Assembly (NCBI GenBank): GCA_018268105.1
Contig: JAFDXG010000093.1
Location: 1 to 37,453 of the forward strand
Source of the DNA: Bacteroidota bacterium
Lineage (GTDB): Bacteria > Bacteroidota > Bacteroidia > Chitinophagales > Chitinophagaceae
DNA length: 37,453 nucleotides
Direction: 5' to 3'
The notes beneath the pieces are model-generated. The model searched no databases and had not been told where the DNA came from. It saw nothing but the letters and a program-made list of their open reading frames with translations. Positions 25,863 to 33,049 of the stretch are shown piece by piece. Both the position numbers and the translations under genes were made by a program. How positions within the stretch are numbered: the stretch's first letter is position 1; each line of letters begins with the position of its first letter.

Positions 25863-27311
25863 TTATTTTTTCCCTGCAATCCGTTTCAGCATATTTCTGA
25901 AAATAAAATAATGAAAAGGCAACATTGAATACCAGTAATTACGTCCCATAATACCCCTGGGGCGGAAAGTAGCTGTCTGTTTTAAAATACAACGGTTTTC
26001 ATTCTGCACAATTGCAAACTCAAGCCATGCTTCACCGGGCAATTTCATTTCGGCAAAGAGAAGTAAACGGTAATTTTTATGATCAGCTAATATCACCCGC
26101 CAGAAATCAATGGTATCTCCGGGTTGTATATCCACTTTACTCCTTCTGCCACGGCTCAACCCCACACCACCCAATAATTTATCGAGCATACCGCGTATCC
26201 GCCACAACATATCAGCATAGTACCACCCATGTTCACCACCGATTCCAAAAAAACGATTGGCAACTTCCTCTACTTTCCCCTTATCTATCTCGATCCACTT
26301 TTTGTCTTTAAAACATCCGTTTACCGGTACTTCAATATGTTGATTTACATCGAGGTGTTGCAGGCTGCTTGATGCAGAATCTGTCCAACTTGAAACAACC
26401 ATGTTTTGCTCAATTCTCTCAAAGGCCAATTTTATGGCACCTTTATATGAAATTAAATCCTGCGGGATAATATCGTGAATAGACGACTCCTTGCAAATAA
26501 CATCATTCTTCATGCTTTGCACTAATTGCTTCGCAATAACAAAACTTGCCGATGTAGAAAGATAAATCCAGTGTGCTGATAACCCCGGAAACAAAACCGG
26601 CAGGGTAATAATATACCTTTTATAACCTCTTACCTCTGCAAAATCCAGCAACATTTGCTTATAAGTCAGCACATCAGGGCCTCCAATTTCAAATGTCCTG
26701 AAAAAAGTTTGTTCATTCAGAAGGCATAGATGCAAATAGTTGATCACATTGCGGATGGCTATAGGCTGACATTGGGAATTTAACCAGCGGGGAACAATCA
26801 TAACGGGTATTTTCTCCGTAAGGTCGCGGATAATTTCAAATGAAATACTTCCTGAGCCTACAATAATACCTGCTTCTAAAATCGTATATGGTATTTCCGA
26901 CCGCACGAATACATCCTTCACTACTTTGCGTGCCGACAAATGTTTTGAAAGTTTTTTTTCGTTGCTGATACCGCTCAGGTATATAATCTGCTTTACCTGG
27001 GTAAGGGTAGCCACCAGCACAAAACAACCGGCAGATCTTAATTCATACTCCTTCAAGGTAGTAGAAGTATCCCCCAGTGAATGTATGAGGTAATAGGCTG
27101 CATCAAACTGTTTCTTATTAAAATGCTGCACTGCATTTTCGGGATGCAGAAAATCAAACTCAATAATATTTACTTTGTTTAATAAGTCGGGAGAAGGTTT
27201 GAAACGGTTTTTGTCCCTGACTACACAGGTTACTTCATGCCCTGCTTCTACAAGCACAGGCAGGAGTCTCATACCAATATATCCATTGGCGCCGGTGAGT
27301 AATATGCGCAT
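25863..27311 (-). CDS. SDR family NAD(P)-binding protein with C-terminal DUF2867
   Basis: A 482-residue two-domain protein. The N-terminal half (1-300) is an atypical short-chain dehydrogenase fold: MRILLTGANGYIGMRLLPVL (TGxxGxxG), DAAYYLIHSLGD, IIYLSGISN, and an epimerase-like core with EAGIIVGSGSISFEIIRDL. The C-terminal part (about 325-480) is DUF2867, a START/SRPBCC-like domain: GGVGLSRGRRSKVDIQPGDTIDFWRV, RLLLFAEMKLPGEAWLEFAI, TFRPRGIMGRNYWYSMLPFHYFIFRNML. Such proteins are widespread in Bacteroidota and other phyla without a settled function. Finding it between moaA (14 bp away) and moeA (24 bp away) is unusual. It may work on a quinone, lipid or pterin ligand held in the SRPBCC pocket, but nothing in the sequence proves this. 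Confidence 0.85.
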   Translation of the reverse strand: MRILLTGANGYIGMRLLPVLVEAGHEVTCVVRDKNRFKPSPDLLNKVNIIEFDFLHPENAVQHFNKKQFDAAYYLIHSLGDTSTTLKEYELRSAGCFVLVATLTQVKQIIYLSGISNEKKLSKHLSARKVVKDVFVRSEIPYTILEAGIIVGSGSISFEIIRDLTEKIPVMIVPRWLNSQCQPIAIRNVINYLHLCLLNEQTFFRTFEIGGPDVLTYKQMLLDFAEVRGYKRYIITLPVLFPGLSAHWIYLSTSASFVIAKQLVQSMKNDVICKESSIHDIIPQDLISYKGAIKLAFERIEQNMVVSSWTDSASSSLQHLDVNQHIEVPVNGCFKDKKWIEIDKGKVEEVANRFFGIGGEHGWYYADMLWRIRGMLDKLLGGVGLSRGRRSKVDIQPGDTIDFWRVILADHKNYRLLLFAEMKLPGEAWLEFAIVQNENRCILKQTATFRPRGIMGRNYWYSMLPFHYFIFRNMLKRIAGKK

Positions 27312-27325
27312 AGTAATTCATTTTA

Positions 27326-28309
27326 TCAGCCACCAATATTTATCATACTCCTGTTATTTATTTTTGAAGAGTCAATGTTTTTATACGCTGATGTAAACTG
27401 GCCACCCAATGCTTCTTTTTTATCCCACACACATTGTTTAATTAAAGGAACTATATCCTGCCCGCTACGTAGTGCACGCAGAATGTCTACTTCATTATTT
27501 GAAAAAAGACAGTTTTTCATTTTGCCATCAGTCGTCAATCGCATACGGTTGCAGCCAGTGCAAAAAGGCTGACTCATTGTACTAATGATAGCAAAACTTC
27601 CCTGGTGACCAGGTACAAAATATTTTTTTGCCGTATCGTGTTTTTCATTCTGCAGTGAGATATATTCATATTTGGCGGCAATTAATTTCAGCATCTCACT
27701 ATGGGAAAACACTTTTTCATTGCTCCACCTGTTTCCGTCGAAGGGCATAAACTCAATAAACCGCACATCAACAGGTTGCTGCTTTGTCCATTCAATAAAA
27801 TCCGGAATTTCATCCTCATTCGTACCCTTAATTACAACGGTATTGATTTTTACATGAAAGTTATGTTTGAGTAACAGTTGAATATTCTCATATACCCTTT
27901 CAAACTCACTCCTTCCTGTAATGATCAGATTCTTTCTCATTTTAAGTGAATCAAGGCTCACATTTACTGATTGTATCCCTGCTTCCCGGAAACTGTCAAT
28001 AAACTCATGCACAAAAACACCATTAGTGGTAATGACAAGTTCAACAGGATATTTGGAAAGACGACGGATAATTTCTTTAGCATCTTTCCTCACCAGCGGT
28101 TCTCCACCGGTAAGACGGATTTTTTTTACCCCTAATTGTACAAACACACCAGCGATAGTATCAATCTCATCAACTGACATTTTGTTGGAGTTAGCAAAAT
28201 GCCCTTTGGGTAAATCAATAGGATTGCAATAACTGCAACGCAGATTGCATTTATCTGTTAAAGATATCCTCAGATAATCGTGCACCCTGTTAAACTGATC
28301 ATTCAGCAT
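27326..28309 (-). CDS. moaA: GTP 3',8-cyclase MoaA
   Basis: Radical SAM enzyme that starts molybdenum-cofactor synthesis by cyclising GTP; cytoplasmic, oxygen-sensitive. The 327 residues match the family. The SAM [4Fe-4S] cluster motif is DKCNLRCSYCNP (Cys21, Cys25, Cys28), followed by IRLTGGEPLVRKD. The second cluster, which binds GTP, is in FCTGCNRMRLTTDGKMKNCLF. The chain ends in INIGG, keeping the C-terminal Gly-Gly needed for activity in known MoaA. It starts only 4 bp after the hemerythrin gene and is followed 14 bp later by the SDR-DUF2867 gene, so it is firmly within the transcript. Its partner MoaC is at the far end of the same cluster. Confidence 0.96.
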   Translation of the reverse strand: MLNDQFNRVHDYLRISLTDKCNLRCSYCNPIDLPKGHFANSNKMSVDEIDTIAGVFVQLGVKKIRLTGGEPLVRKDAKEIIRRLSKYPVELVITTNGVFVHEFIDSFREAGIQSVNVSLDSLKMRKNLIITGRSEFERVYENIQLLLKHNFHVKINTVVIKGTNEDEIPDFIEWTKQQPVDVRFIEFMPFDGNRWSNEKVFSHSEMLKLIAAKYEYISLQNEKHDTAKKYFVPGHQGSFAIISTMSQPFCTGCNRMRLTTDGKMKNCLFSNNEVDILRALRSGQDIVPLIKQCVWDKKEALGGQFTSAYKNIDSSKINNRSMINIGG

Positions 28310-28313
28310 GTTG

Positions 28314-29030
28314 CTAAATTTTATCCATTACCTGTTTTTCGGGTAATTGAACCGAAAAATATTTCTTCATTTTACCGGTTATGATAGTAAAGTCTGCCGA
28401 AGTTAAGTACTTATGTGCAAGGGGAAAAACAACATTATCTTCCCTGAAAATGTGCAGGCGCAACAACTCTACCAAAGCCAACCCCTGCTCAATAGCAGTA
28501 TCTATCAAAACAGCATTTGATACAGGATCAGTTAGGCGAGAAGCTATACCCATCAAACTAAAAGTAAGCGTAGCCAGCTCCATCATTTTTATATGATCAT
28601 TTTCCAGAATATCTACTGCTGTATCAGGAACAGGTCCTATACCATGTTCGCCATTGTCAATCATCCTGTCATGTATAATCGGAAATAAAACCCGCTCTTC
28701 TTTCAGATTGTGCAGCACAATTTTATCATCGAGAAATGTAAAAAAATTGCCAAGCCTTTTATTCCTTTCTTTATTGATGCCTTCTTTTTTTATCTGGATG
28801 AGTGTTGCTTCAAGGTCATCAATTTTTTTCAACGTAGTTTTATGTTCTTCCATAAAATACTGCAAAGCCGGATGGAGTTCATCATAAGGAACCGTGTCCA
28901 TAGCCGGTGGTTTATATGCATCTGGCGGATCCATAGGTGAATATACAGGATCTGGAGATGTATCTTTTTCTACAAATCTTTTTATATAATCTGTTTTCTG
29001 ATATCCGTTATTTTCAAATATGTTATTCAT
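28314..29030 (-). CDS. Hemerythrin HHE domain protein
   Basis: A 238-residue soluble protein with a hemerythrin-like diiron four-helix bundle from about residue 50. Candidate ligands in order: His66 (FMEEHKTT), HNLKEERVLFP (HxxxE), the ENDH of helix three, and LRLHIFREDNVVFPLAH (HxxxED plus a late His). The first 50 residues are Pro/Asp-rich and low in structure (SPDPVYSPMDPPDAYKPPAMD). Such proteins bind O2 or NO or help repair iron-sulfur clusters (YtfE/Ric group). Here it lies 4 bp before moaA and downstream of narGHJI, which fits protection of the nitrate reductase Fe-S enzymes from NO or O2. It has no signal peptide. The exact ligand is unproven. Confidence 0.85.
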   Translation of the reverse strand: MNNIFENNGYQKTDYIKRFVEKDTSPDPVYSPMDPPDAYKPPAMDTVPYDELHPALQYFMEEHKTTLKKIDDLEATLIQIKKEGINKERNKRLGNFFTFLDDKIVLHNLKEERVLFPIIHDRMIDNGEHGIGPVPDTAVDILENDHIKMMELATLTFSLMGIASRLTDPVSNAVLIDTAIEQGLALVELLRLHIFREDNVVFPLAHKYLTSADFTIITGKMKKYFSVQLPEKQVMDKI

Positions 29031-29071
29031 GATTGTATTTAGTTCCTTTTATTGTTATTAGTAATAAAATT

Positions 29072-29542
29072 TTACAAATTGGTTATTGCATTTTGTTTTA
29101 CCGGTTTTTGAAAATCCATCCTGCCTTCACCTGGAAATTTTACAGAATACCGCACCCAATATTTTCCCCCCGGCACTTTGATACTATCTTTTGAAATAGG
29201 ATGAAACGTATTACAACCTCTGAATTTCTTACCACTAATCTCATATTCAAATTCGACACCCTGTCCCTCGCCAAATGCACTGCAGTAACCCATGGTAGTA
29301 CCCGGAATGTAAAGATGTGTTTTAAGTAAAGCTGCCTCAATACGGTATTGCATATATACAAACCAAACAACAGTGAATAAAAAAATAAGTATTACTATGC
29401 TGATAAACTTACCTCTTCCTGATTCTGTACGTACAAACCTGAATATATTGTAAATGATGCCAATTCCTAAAATCACCAGCAAAATAGTTTTTACAATCTG
29501 GCTGGTAAGCAATTCATCATCTGTTACAATATTCAGTAACAT
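29072..29542 (-). CDS. Small membrane protein of unknown function in the nar cluster
   Basis: A 156-residue protein, not recognised. Two membrane segments lie at about residues 16-36 (IVKTILLVILGIGIIYNIF) and 46-66 (FISIVILIFLFTVVWFVYM), separated by a short basic loop (RTESGRGK). The remaining 90 residues form a beta-rich domain with two Cys (TMGYCSAFGEG and FRGCNTFHP), possibly disulfide-bonded; the segment VPGGKYWVRYSVKFPGEGRMDF resembles the DUF3592-like/immunoglobulin-like style of small accessory proteins. It starts 2 bp after the narI stop, so it is very likely co-translated with NarI. It may help assemble or stabilise the nitrate reductase membrane part; this rests only on position. 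Confidence 0.65.
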   Translation of the reverse strand: MLLNIVTDDELLTSQIVKTILLVILGIGIIYNIFRFVRTESGRGKFISIVILIFLFTVVWFVYMQYRIEAALLKTHLYIPGTTMGYCSAFGEGQGVEFEYEISGKKFRGCNTFHPISKDSIKVPGGKYWVRYSVKFPGEGRMDFQKPVKQNAITNL

Positions 29543-29544
29543 AA

Positions 29545-30273
29545 CTAAGTATTTTTAGGCCGCTGCAAAGACCATGGGGTATCTTTACTGCGTACTTTCT
29601 TTTTATTCCAGTACCACATCACTTGCTGATAGGGACGCCATAAATAATTCAGCGGAAGTACCAACAGGTGCACAAGCCTGGAAAAAGGAATTATACCAAT
29701 AATGATATAAGCTCCGGCTATATGCAGTTTCACTGTCCAGGGCAACAGGGATACGGCAGTTATATCCGGATCAAGCCTGAACACTGAATATAAATACGGA
29801 GTAAGCAATGTAGAGAACCAGGATGAACCCCATCTGAAATTATAAGCGATCCATAGCCCGGCAAATGTTTGCAGAATTAGTAAAGTATAAATCACATAAT
29901 CCATTATGTTGGTAACCGGCTTTAACCGAGAAGTAGTAAGCCTTCTGATAAAGAGGTTGATAAGACCGACAAGCATGCTGATTCCAAATATGAATGCGGT
30001 GATCTCCAAAATCATTAGGCGCAAGGGTTGGCTGTTCCATGCTAAAACGGACCTGGGAATGGAAAAAGCAATGAGGTGTCCTAAAAAAATAAACAGGACA
30101 CCCCAATGAAACGGTATTGATCCATAAAATAATTTTCGCCCCTCCAGAAATTGTGACGACAAAGAGGAAAATTGAAATTTCCTGTTGGTATAGCGATAGA
30201 TGGTACCAATCAGAAATACAGCCAGAGCTATGTATGGCAACGCAATCAGGAGAAAATTATCTAAGTAGGTCAT
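29545..30273 (-). CDS. narI: Respiratory nitrate reductase gamma subunit NarI
   Basis: Cytochrome b membrane subunit that takes electrons from quinol and passes them to NarH. The 242 residues and five hydrophobic segments match the family. The four haem-ligand histidines are visible: His56 and His66 in SIPFHWGVLFIFLGHLIAF, at the same numbers as in E. coli NarI, then His184 (VKLHIAGAY) and His202 (SRLVHLLVLPLNYLWRPYQ). Both b haems should therefore be present. It is separated from narJ by 319 bp holding a structured element, unlike the tight spacing elsewhere in the cluster. The next gene starts 2 bp after its stop. The N-terminus (MTYLDNFLLIALPYIALAVFLIG) is family-typical, so the start is secure. 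Confidence 0.96.
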   Translation of the reverse strand: MTYLDNFLLIALPYIALAVFLIGTIYRYTNRKFQFSSLSSQFLEGRKLFYGSIPFHWGVLFIFLGHLIAFSIPRSVLAWNSQPLRLMILEITAFIFGISMLVGLINLFIRRLTTSRLKPVTNIMDYVIYTLLILQTFAGLWIAYNFRWGSSWFSTLLTPYLYSVFRLDPDITAVSLLPWTVKLHIAGAYIIIGIIPFSRLVHLLVLPLNYLWRPYQQVMWYWNKKKVRSKDTPWSLQRPKNT

Positions 30274-30592
30274 GGTAATTTAATTTTTAGAATTAGATAT
30301 TCTATTTTCCTCAACCTTTTTCGTGTTGAATTTACCCTCTCCAATTCATAGTTTTTGCCTCTAAGCCGGCAGGCTTCGTAACCGCAACGCCGCTGCTTTT
30401 TGTCCTTTGAAAAAATTTGTTTTGCATTTTTTCAATTCCGCCTACGGCGGAACCGAACAAAAAGAGGCGGCTTATCCGGTTACTGGTATAATTATCTCAG
30501 GTATACAATCATCATAACCTTTATAGTTCTGCTTTGGAGGTCAAAATGTCTATTCCTGTTTATCTTGCTACTCCATACACTATATATCTGCT
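30274..30592. other. 319-bp gap between narJ and narI
   Basis: No credible coding frame. The central part (30363-30483) is a compact structured element described separately. The rest (30274-30362 and 30484-30592) is AT-rich with no exact -7 word on the minus strand. The gap is exceptional in a cluster whose other spacers are mostly 2-60 bp. Confidence 0.6.
30363..30483. repeat. Structured palindromic element, predicted three-way junction
   Basis: Four stems can be drawn with almost no unpaired bases. Outer arms 30378-30405 and 30455-30483 pair imperfectly: GTAACC with GGTTAC, GCCGC with GCGGC, and CTTTTTGT with ACAAAAAG. Inside are two adjacent perfect hairpins: 30407-30416 with 30426-30435 (10 bp, TTGAAAAAAT, 9-nt loop) and 30436-30442 with 30446-30452 (7 bp, TTCCGCC, 3-nt loop TAC). 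Just outside, AAGCC (30363-30367) pairs with GGCTT (30372-30376). The element is GC-richer than its surroundings. It may be a REP-like or MITE-like insertion or a transcript-processing structure. No second copy was noticed in the window. Confidence 0.7.
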
Positions 30593-31363
30593 TTATTTTT
30601 CGGTAAGCATTTCCGTTTCTATATTCAGGCTAAAATCTTTAATAACAGTTTCTTCTTTACTACTTGCCGGATTATTAGGGTCTGACAAACCGGTTGCAGC
30701 ACCTGCTTCCGTTTTATCAGATTCGGATTCAAATCCAAAATCTTTTTTCAAAGCCAGGAACAAAGCCTGGAGACAGCTTTGGTAAATGGTCCTGTAATTT
30801 TGAGAATACTCCAATATTACCTTCTGATGTTTTTTATAAACAACATCCTTCTTTTCAATTTTTTCAATAGTAAACTCACTGATCATTTTTTCAACAGCAG
30901 GTAATAATAGCAACGTAGCAATCTCATTCTGCAGTTCTTCGTCTTCCATTTTGGGGAGCAGTCGCAGCAGGTTAGGCAGGTGGTCTGCCAGTTCTGTGTG
31001 ACAGGAGTTGCCAGCTTTTTTGTGTTCTTCGTTGAGGTGAGCCAGCAATTTTCCACGTTTATAATCTTCCCCAAATAAAACAAAACCTATATCCAGTGTG
31101 GTGATGGCCTGCACATCAAATGAGCGTAGGAATAATTCCTGTATTTCTGTAGTGGAAGCTGATGCTGTAAATGCTGCAAATCGTTGTAAGGCTATCGCCG
31201 ATTCTGGGAATGATGCCTGCAAATAAGCGTAAATATCATGAACCTTTTGCTTATAGTGTTCATCCAAAGGATATAGAAAAAGTTCTGACAGCAAAGTATA
31301 ATTCATCAATGACGGCGAAACCGGACTATCATTTATATCATTACAGTTTTTTATTGTTTTCAT
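30593..31363 (-). CDS. narJ: Nitrate reductase assembly chaperone NarJ
   Basis: Cytoplasmic TorD/NarJ-family chaperone needed to insert the molybdenum cofactor and mature NarGH; not part of the final enzyme. I chose ATG 31363 (256 residues, MKTIKNCNDINDSPV); the frame extends to a TTG at 31402 that would overlap the narH stop. The helical core carries YTLLSELFLYPLDEHYKQKVHDI, ELFLRSFDVQAITTLDIGFVLFGEDYKRGKLLAHLNEEHKKAG and ADHLPNLLRLLPKM, matching the NarJ signature around residues 80-130. The C-terminal 50 residues are acidic and poorly conserved. It starts 35 bp after narH. Identification is firm from motif and position. Confidence 0.93.
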   Translation of the reverse strand: MKTIKNCNDINDSPVSPSLMNYTLLSELFLYPLDEHYKQKVHDIYAYLQASFPESAIALQRFAAFTASASTTEIQELFLRSFDVQAITTLDIGFVLFGEDYKRGKLLAHLNEEHKKAGNSCHTELADHLPNLLRLLPKMEDEELQNEIATLLLLPAVEKMISEFTIEKIEKKDVVYKKHQKVILEYSQNYRTIYQSCLQALFLALKKDFGFESESDKTEAGAATGLSDPNNPASSKEETVIKDFSLNIETEMLTEK

Positions 31364-31398
31364 AATAATTTTTTTGGATGATTCGAAACAGGTTTTTT

Positions 31399-32949
31399 TC
31401 AAATTCCCCTTTTTACCTTCGACTTAATACCAAAACCTGTATCTCCTTTTGTATCTCCGGTGAAATCCATCATTTCAATAGCCTGCTCGCGGTGTGCAGC
31501 AGGGATTACAAACCGTTCTTCAAATTTGGGCAGAGAAGTGAGTGCATAAATAGCATCGGCTGTTGCTGCATCTATTCCGGCATCTCGTAATGTTACTTCA
31601 GCTTTCTCATTGCTCACATCACCTACCGTTACTCTTCTGCGATGAATACGCACTGCCATCAGTTTTCTCCATTTATCTTTTATCATTTCTTCATCCCCGG
31701 CTGAAAACAAACTGGCGATATATTTTAATGGAAAACGTATTTGATCCAATGTACCCCACAACTCTTTTGTGCTGGTATCATATAACCATTCATCATTCCA
31801 TTTTTTTGCAGCGGGGTTTATCTTTTCCAACTGTTCCGTATTGTCCACTTTTTTCACTGTGGCCATCACTGGAAGCAACGGCGGTACATAAAACAACATA
31901 GGAAGGGTACGGAACTCGGGATGTAATGGCAATGCTAATCCCCATTGTTTTACAAACTTATAAACGGGAGAAAATTGGGCAGCATGAAGAGTGGAATCCG
32001 CAATTCCATTCTTCTTTGCTGCCGCAATCACTGTTTCATCAAATGGGTCTAGGATTATATCAAGCTGGCTGGCAACGAGGTCTTTTTCATCGGCGCTGGC
32101 TGCCTGCTCTATTCTGTCTGCATCATACAGAAGGACACCGAGGTACCGTATCCTTCCCACACAGGAATGCATACAGGCAGGTGCAAGTCCCGCTTCAATA
32201 CGGGGATAGCATAAAATACATTTTTCAGATTTTCCGGTATGCCAGTTGAAATATGATTTTTTATATGGACAAGCTGTTACACACATCCTCCAGGCACGGC
32301 AAACTTCCTGGTTGATGAGTACTATACCATCTTCGCCACGTTTGTAAATTGCTCCTGAAGGACATGATGCAACACAAGCGGGGTTTAAACAATGATTACA
32401 TATCCTTGGCAGGTAAAAAAATGCCATTTTCTCTAATTGAAACATCACTTCCTGTTCTTCGGGCGAAATGTTTTTCATATTCGGATCATTGCGGGCATAA
32501 TCAGGAGTCCCACTGAGATCATCATCCCAGTTGGGACCCATTTTTATATCTATTGGTTTTCCAGTGACTAAGGAAACAGGGCGGGCCGTAGGTTGATCAT
32601 CGCCTTCGGGTGATTCTATTAAATCTAAATATTTGTAGGTAAACGGTTCGTAGTAATCATCAATTACCGGCAGATTAGGATTATAGAATATATTGGTCAA
32701 TCCGCGTCTTTTACCCGTTCCTTTGAGATGAATTTTTCCATTACGTTTTTCCCATCCACCTTTATATATCTCCTGGTCATCCCATTTAGTAGGATATCCT
32801 GTTCCTGGTTTTGTTTCCACGTTATTCCACCACATATACTCCGCACCTTTGCGGTCGGTCCAGATATTCTTACAAGCTATAGAACAGGTATGGCAGCCAA
32901 TACATTTATCTAAGTGAAAGACCATTGCTATTTGTGAACGAACATCCAT
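31399..32949 (-). CDS. narH: Respiratory nitrate reductase beta subunit NarH
   Basis: Iron-sulfur subunit that carries electrons from NarI haems to NarG; cytoplasmic side of the membrane. The 516 residues match the family. Four Cys clusters are visible: CIGCHTCSIACKNIW (Cys16, 19, 22, 26), CNHCLNPACVASCPSGAIYKR, CRAWRMCVTACPYKK (Trp in place of one Cys, as in the [3Fe-4S] cluster of NarH), and CILCYPRIEAGLAPACMHSC. Start MDVRSQIAMVFHLDKCIGC is family-typical. It lies 100 bp after narG across a repeat tract and 35 bp before the narJ ATG. Nothing is missing. Confidence 0.97.
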   Translation of the reverse strand: MDVRSQIAMVFHLDKCIGCHTCSIACKNIWTDRKGAEYMWWNNVETKPGTGYPTKWDDQEIYKGGWEKRNGKIHLKGTGKRRGLTNIFYNPNLPVIDDYYEPFTYKYLDLIESPEGDDQPTARPVSLVTGKPIDIKMGPNWDDDLSGTPDYARNDPNMKNISPEEQEVMFQLEKMAFFYLPRICNHCLNPACVASCPSGAIYKRGEDGIVLINQEVCRAWRMCVTACPYKKSYFNWHTGKSEKCILCYPRIEAGLAPACMHSCVGRIRYLGVLLYDADRIEQAASADEKDLVASQLDIILDPFDETVIAAAKKNGIADSTLHAAQFSPVYKFVKQWGLALPLHPEFRTLPMLFYVPPLLPVMATVKKVDNTEQLEKINPAAKKWNDEWLYDTSTKELWGTLDQIRFPLKYIASLFSAGDEEMIKDKWRKLMAVRIHRRRVTVGDVSNEKAEVTLRDAGIDAATADAIYALTSLPKFEERFVIPAAHREQAIEMMDFTGDTKGDTGFGIKSKVKRGI

Positions 32950-32976
32950 GGTTTTTATATTTAAATGCGTAATTAT

Positions 32977-33039
32977 GGTTTCAAGTCTCTGGTTTCAAGT
33001 CTCTCTTATCTCTTATCACTTTACCTTTTCACTTACTCA
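32977..33039. repeat. Intergenic tract with 7-bp period between narG and narH
   Basis: Nine successive 7-bp words: GGTTTCA, AGTCTCT, GGTTTCA, AGTCTCT, CTTATCT, CTTATCA, CTTTACC, TTTTCAC, TTACTCA. The first 14 bp are repeated exactly (32977-32990, 32991-33004). The order of words resembles the tract at 7798-7867 read in the same strand direction. It begins 27 bp upstream of the narH start and ends 10 bp from the narG stop. Confidence 0.65.
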
Positions 33040-33049
33040 CCATTCTCCC

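Noticed and set aside
28310..28313. Molybdenum-cofactor riboswitch upstream of moaA
   Set aside because: Only 4 bp separate moaA from the hemerythrin gene, leaving no room for a leader structure.
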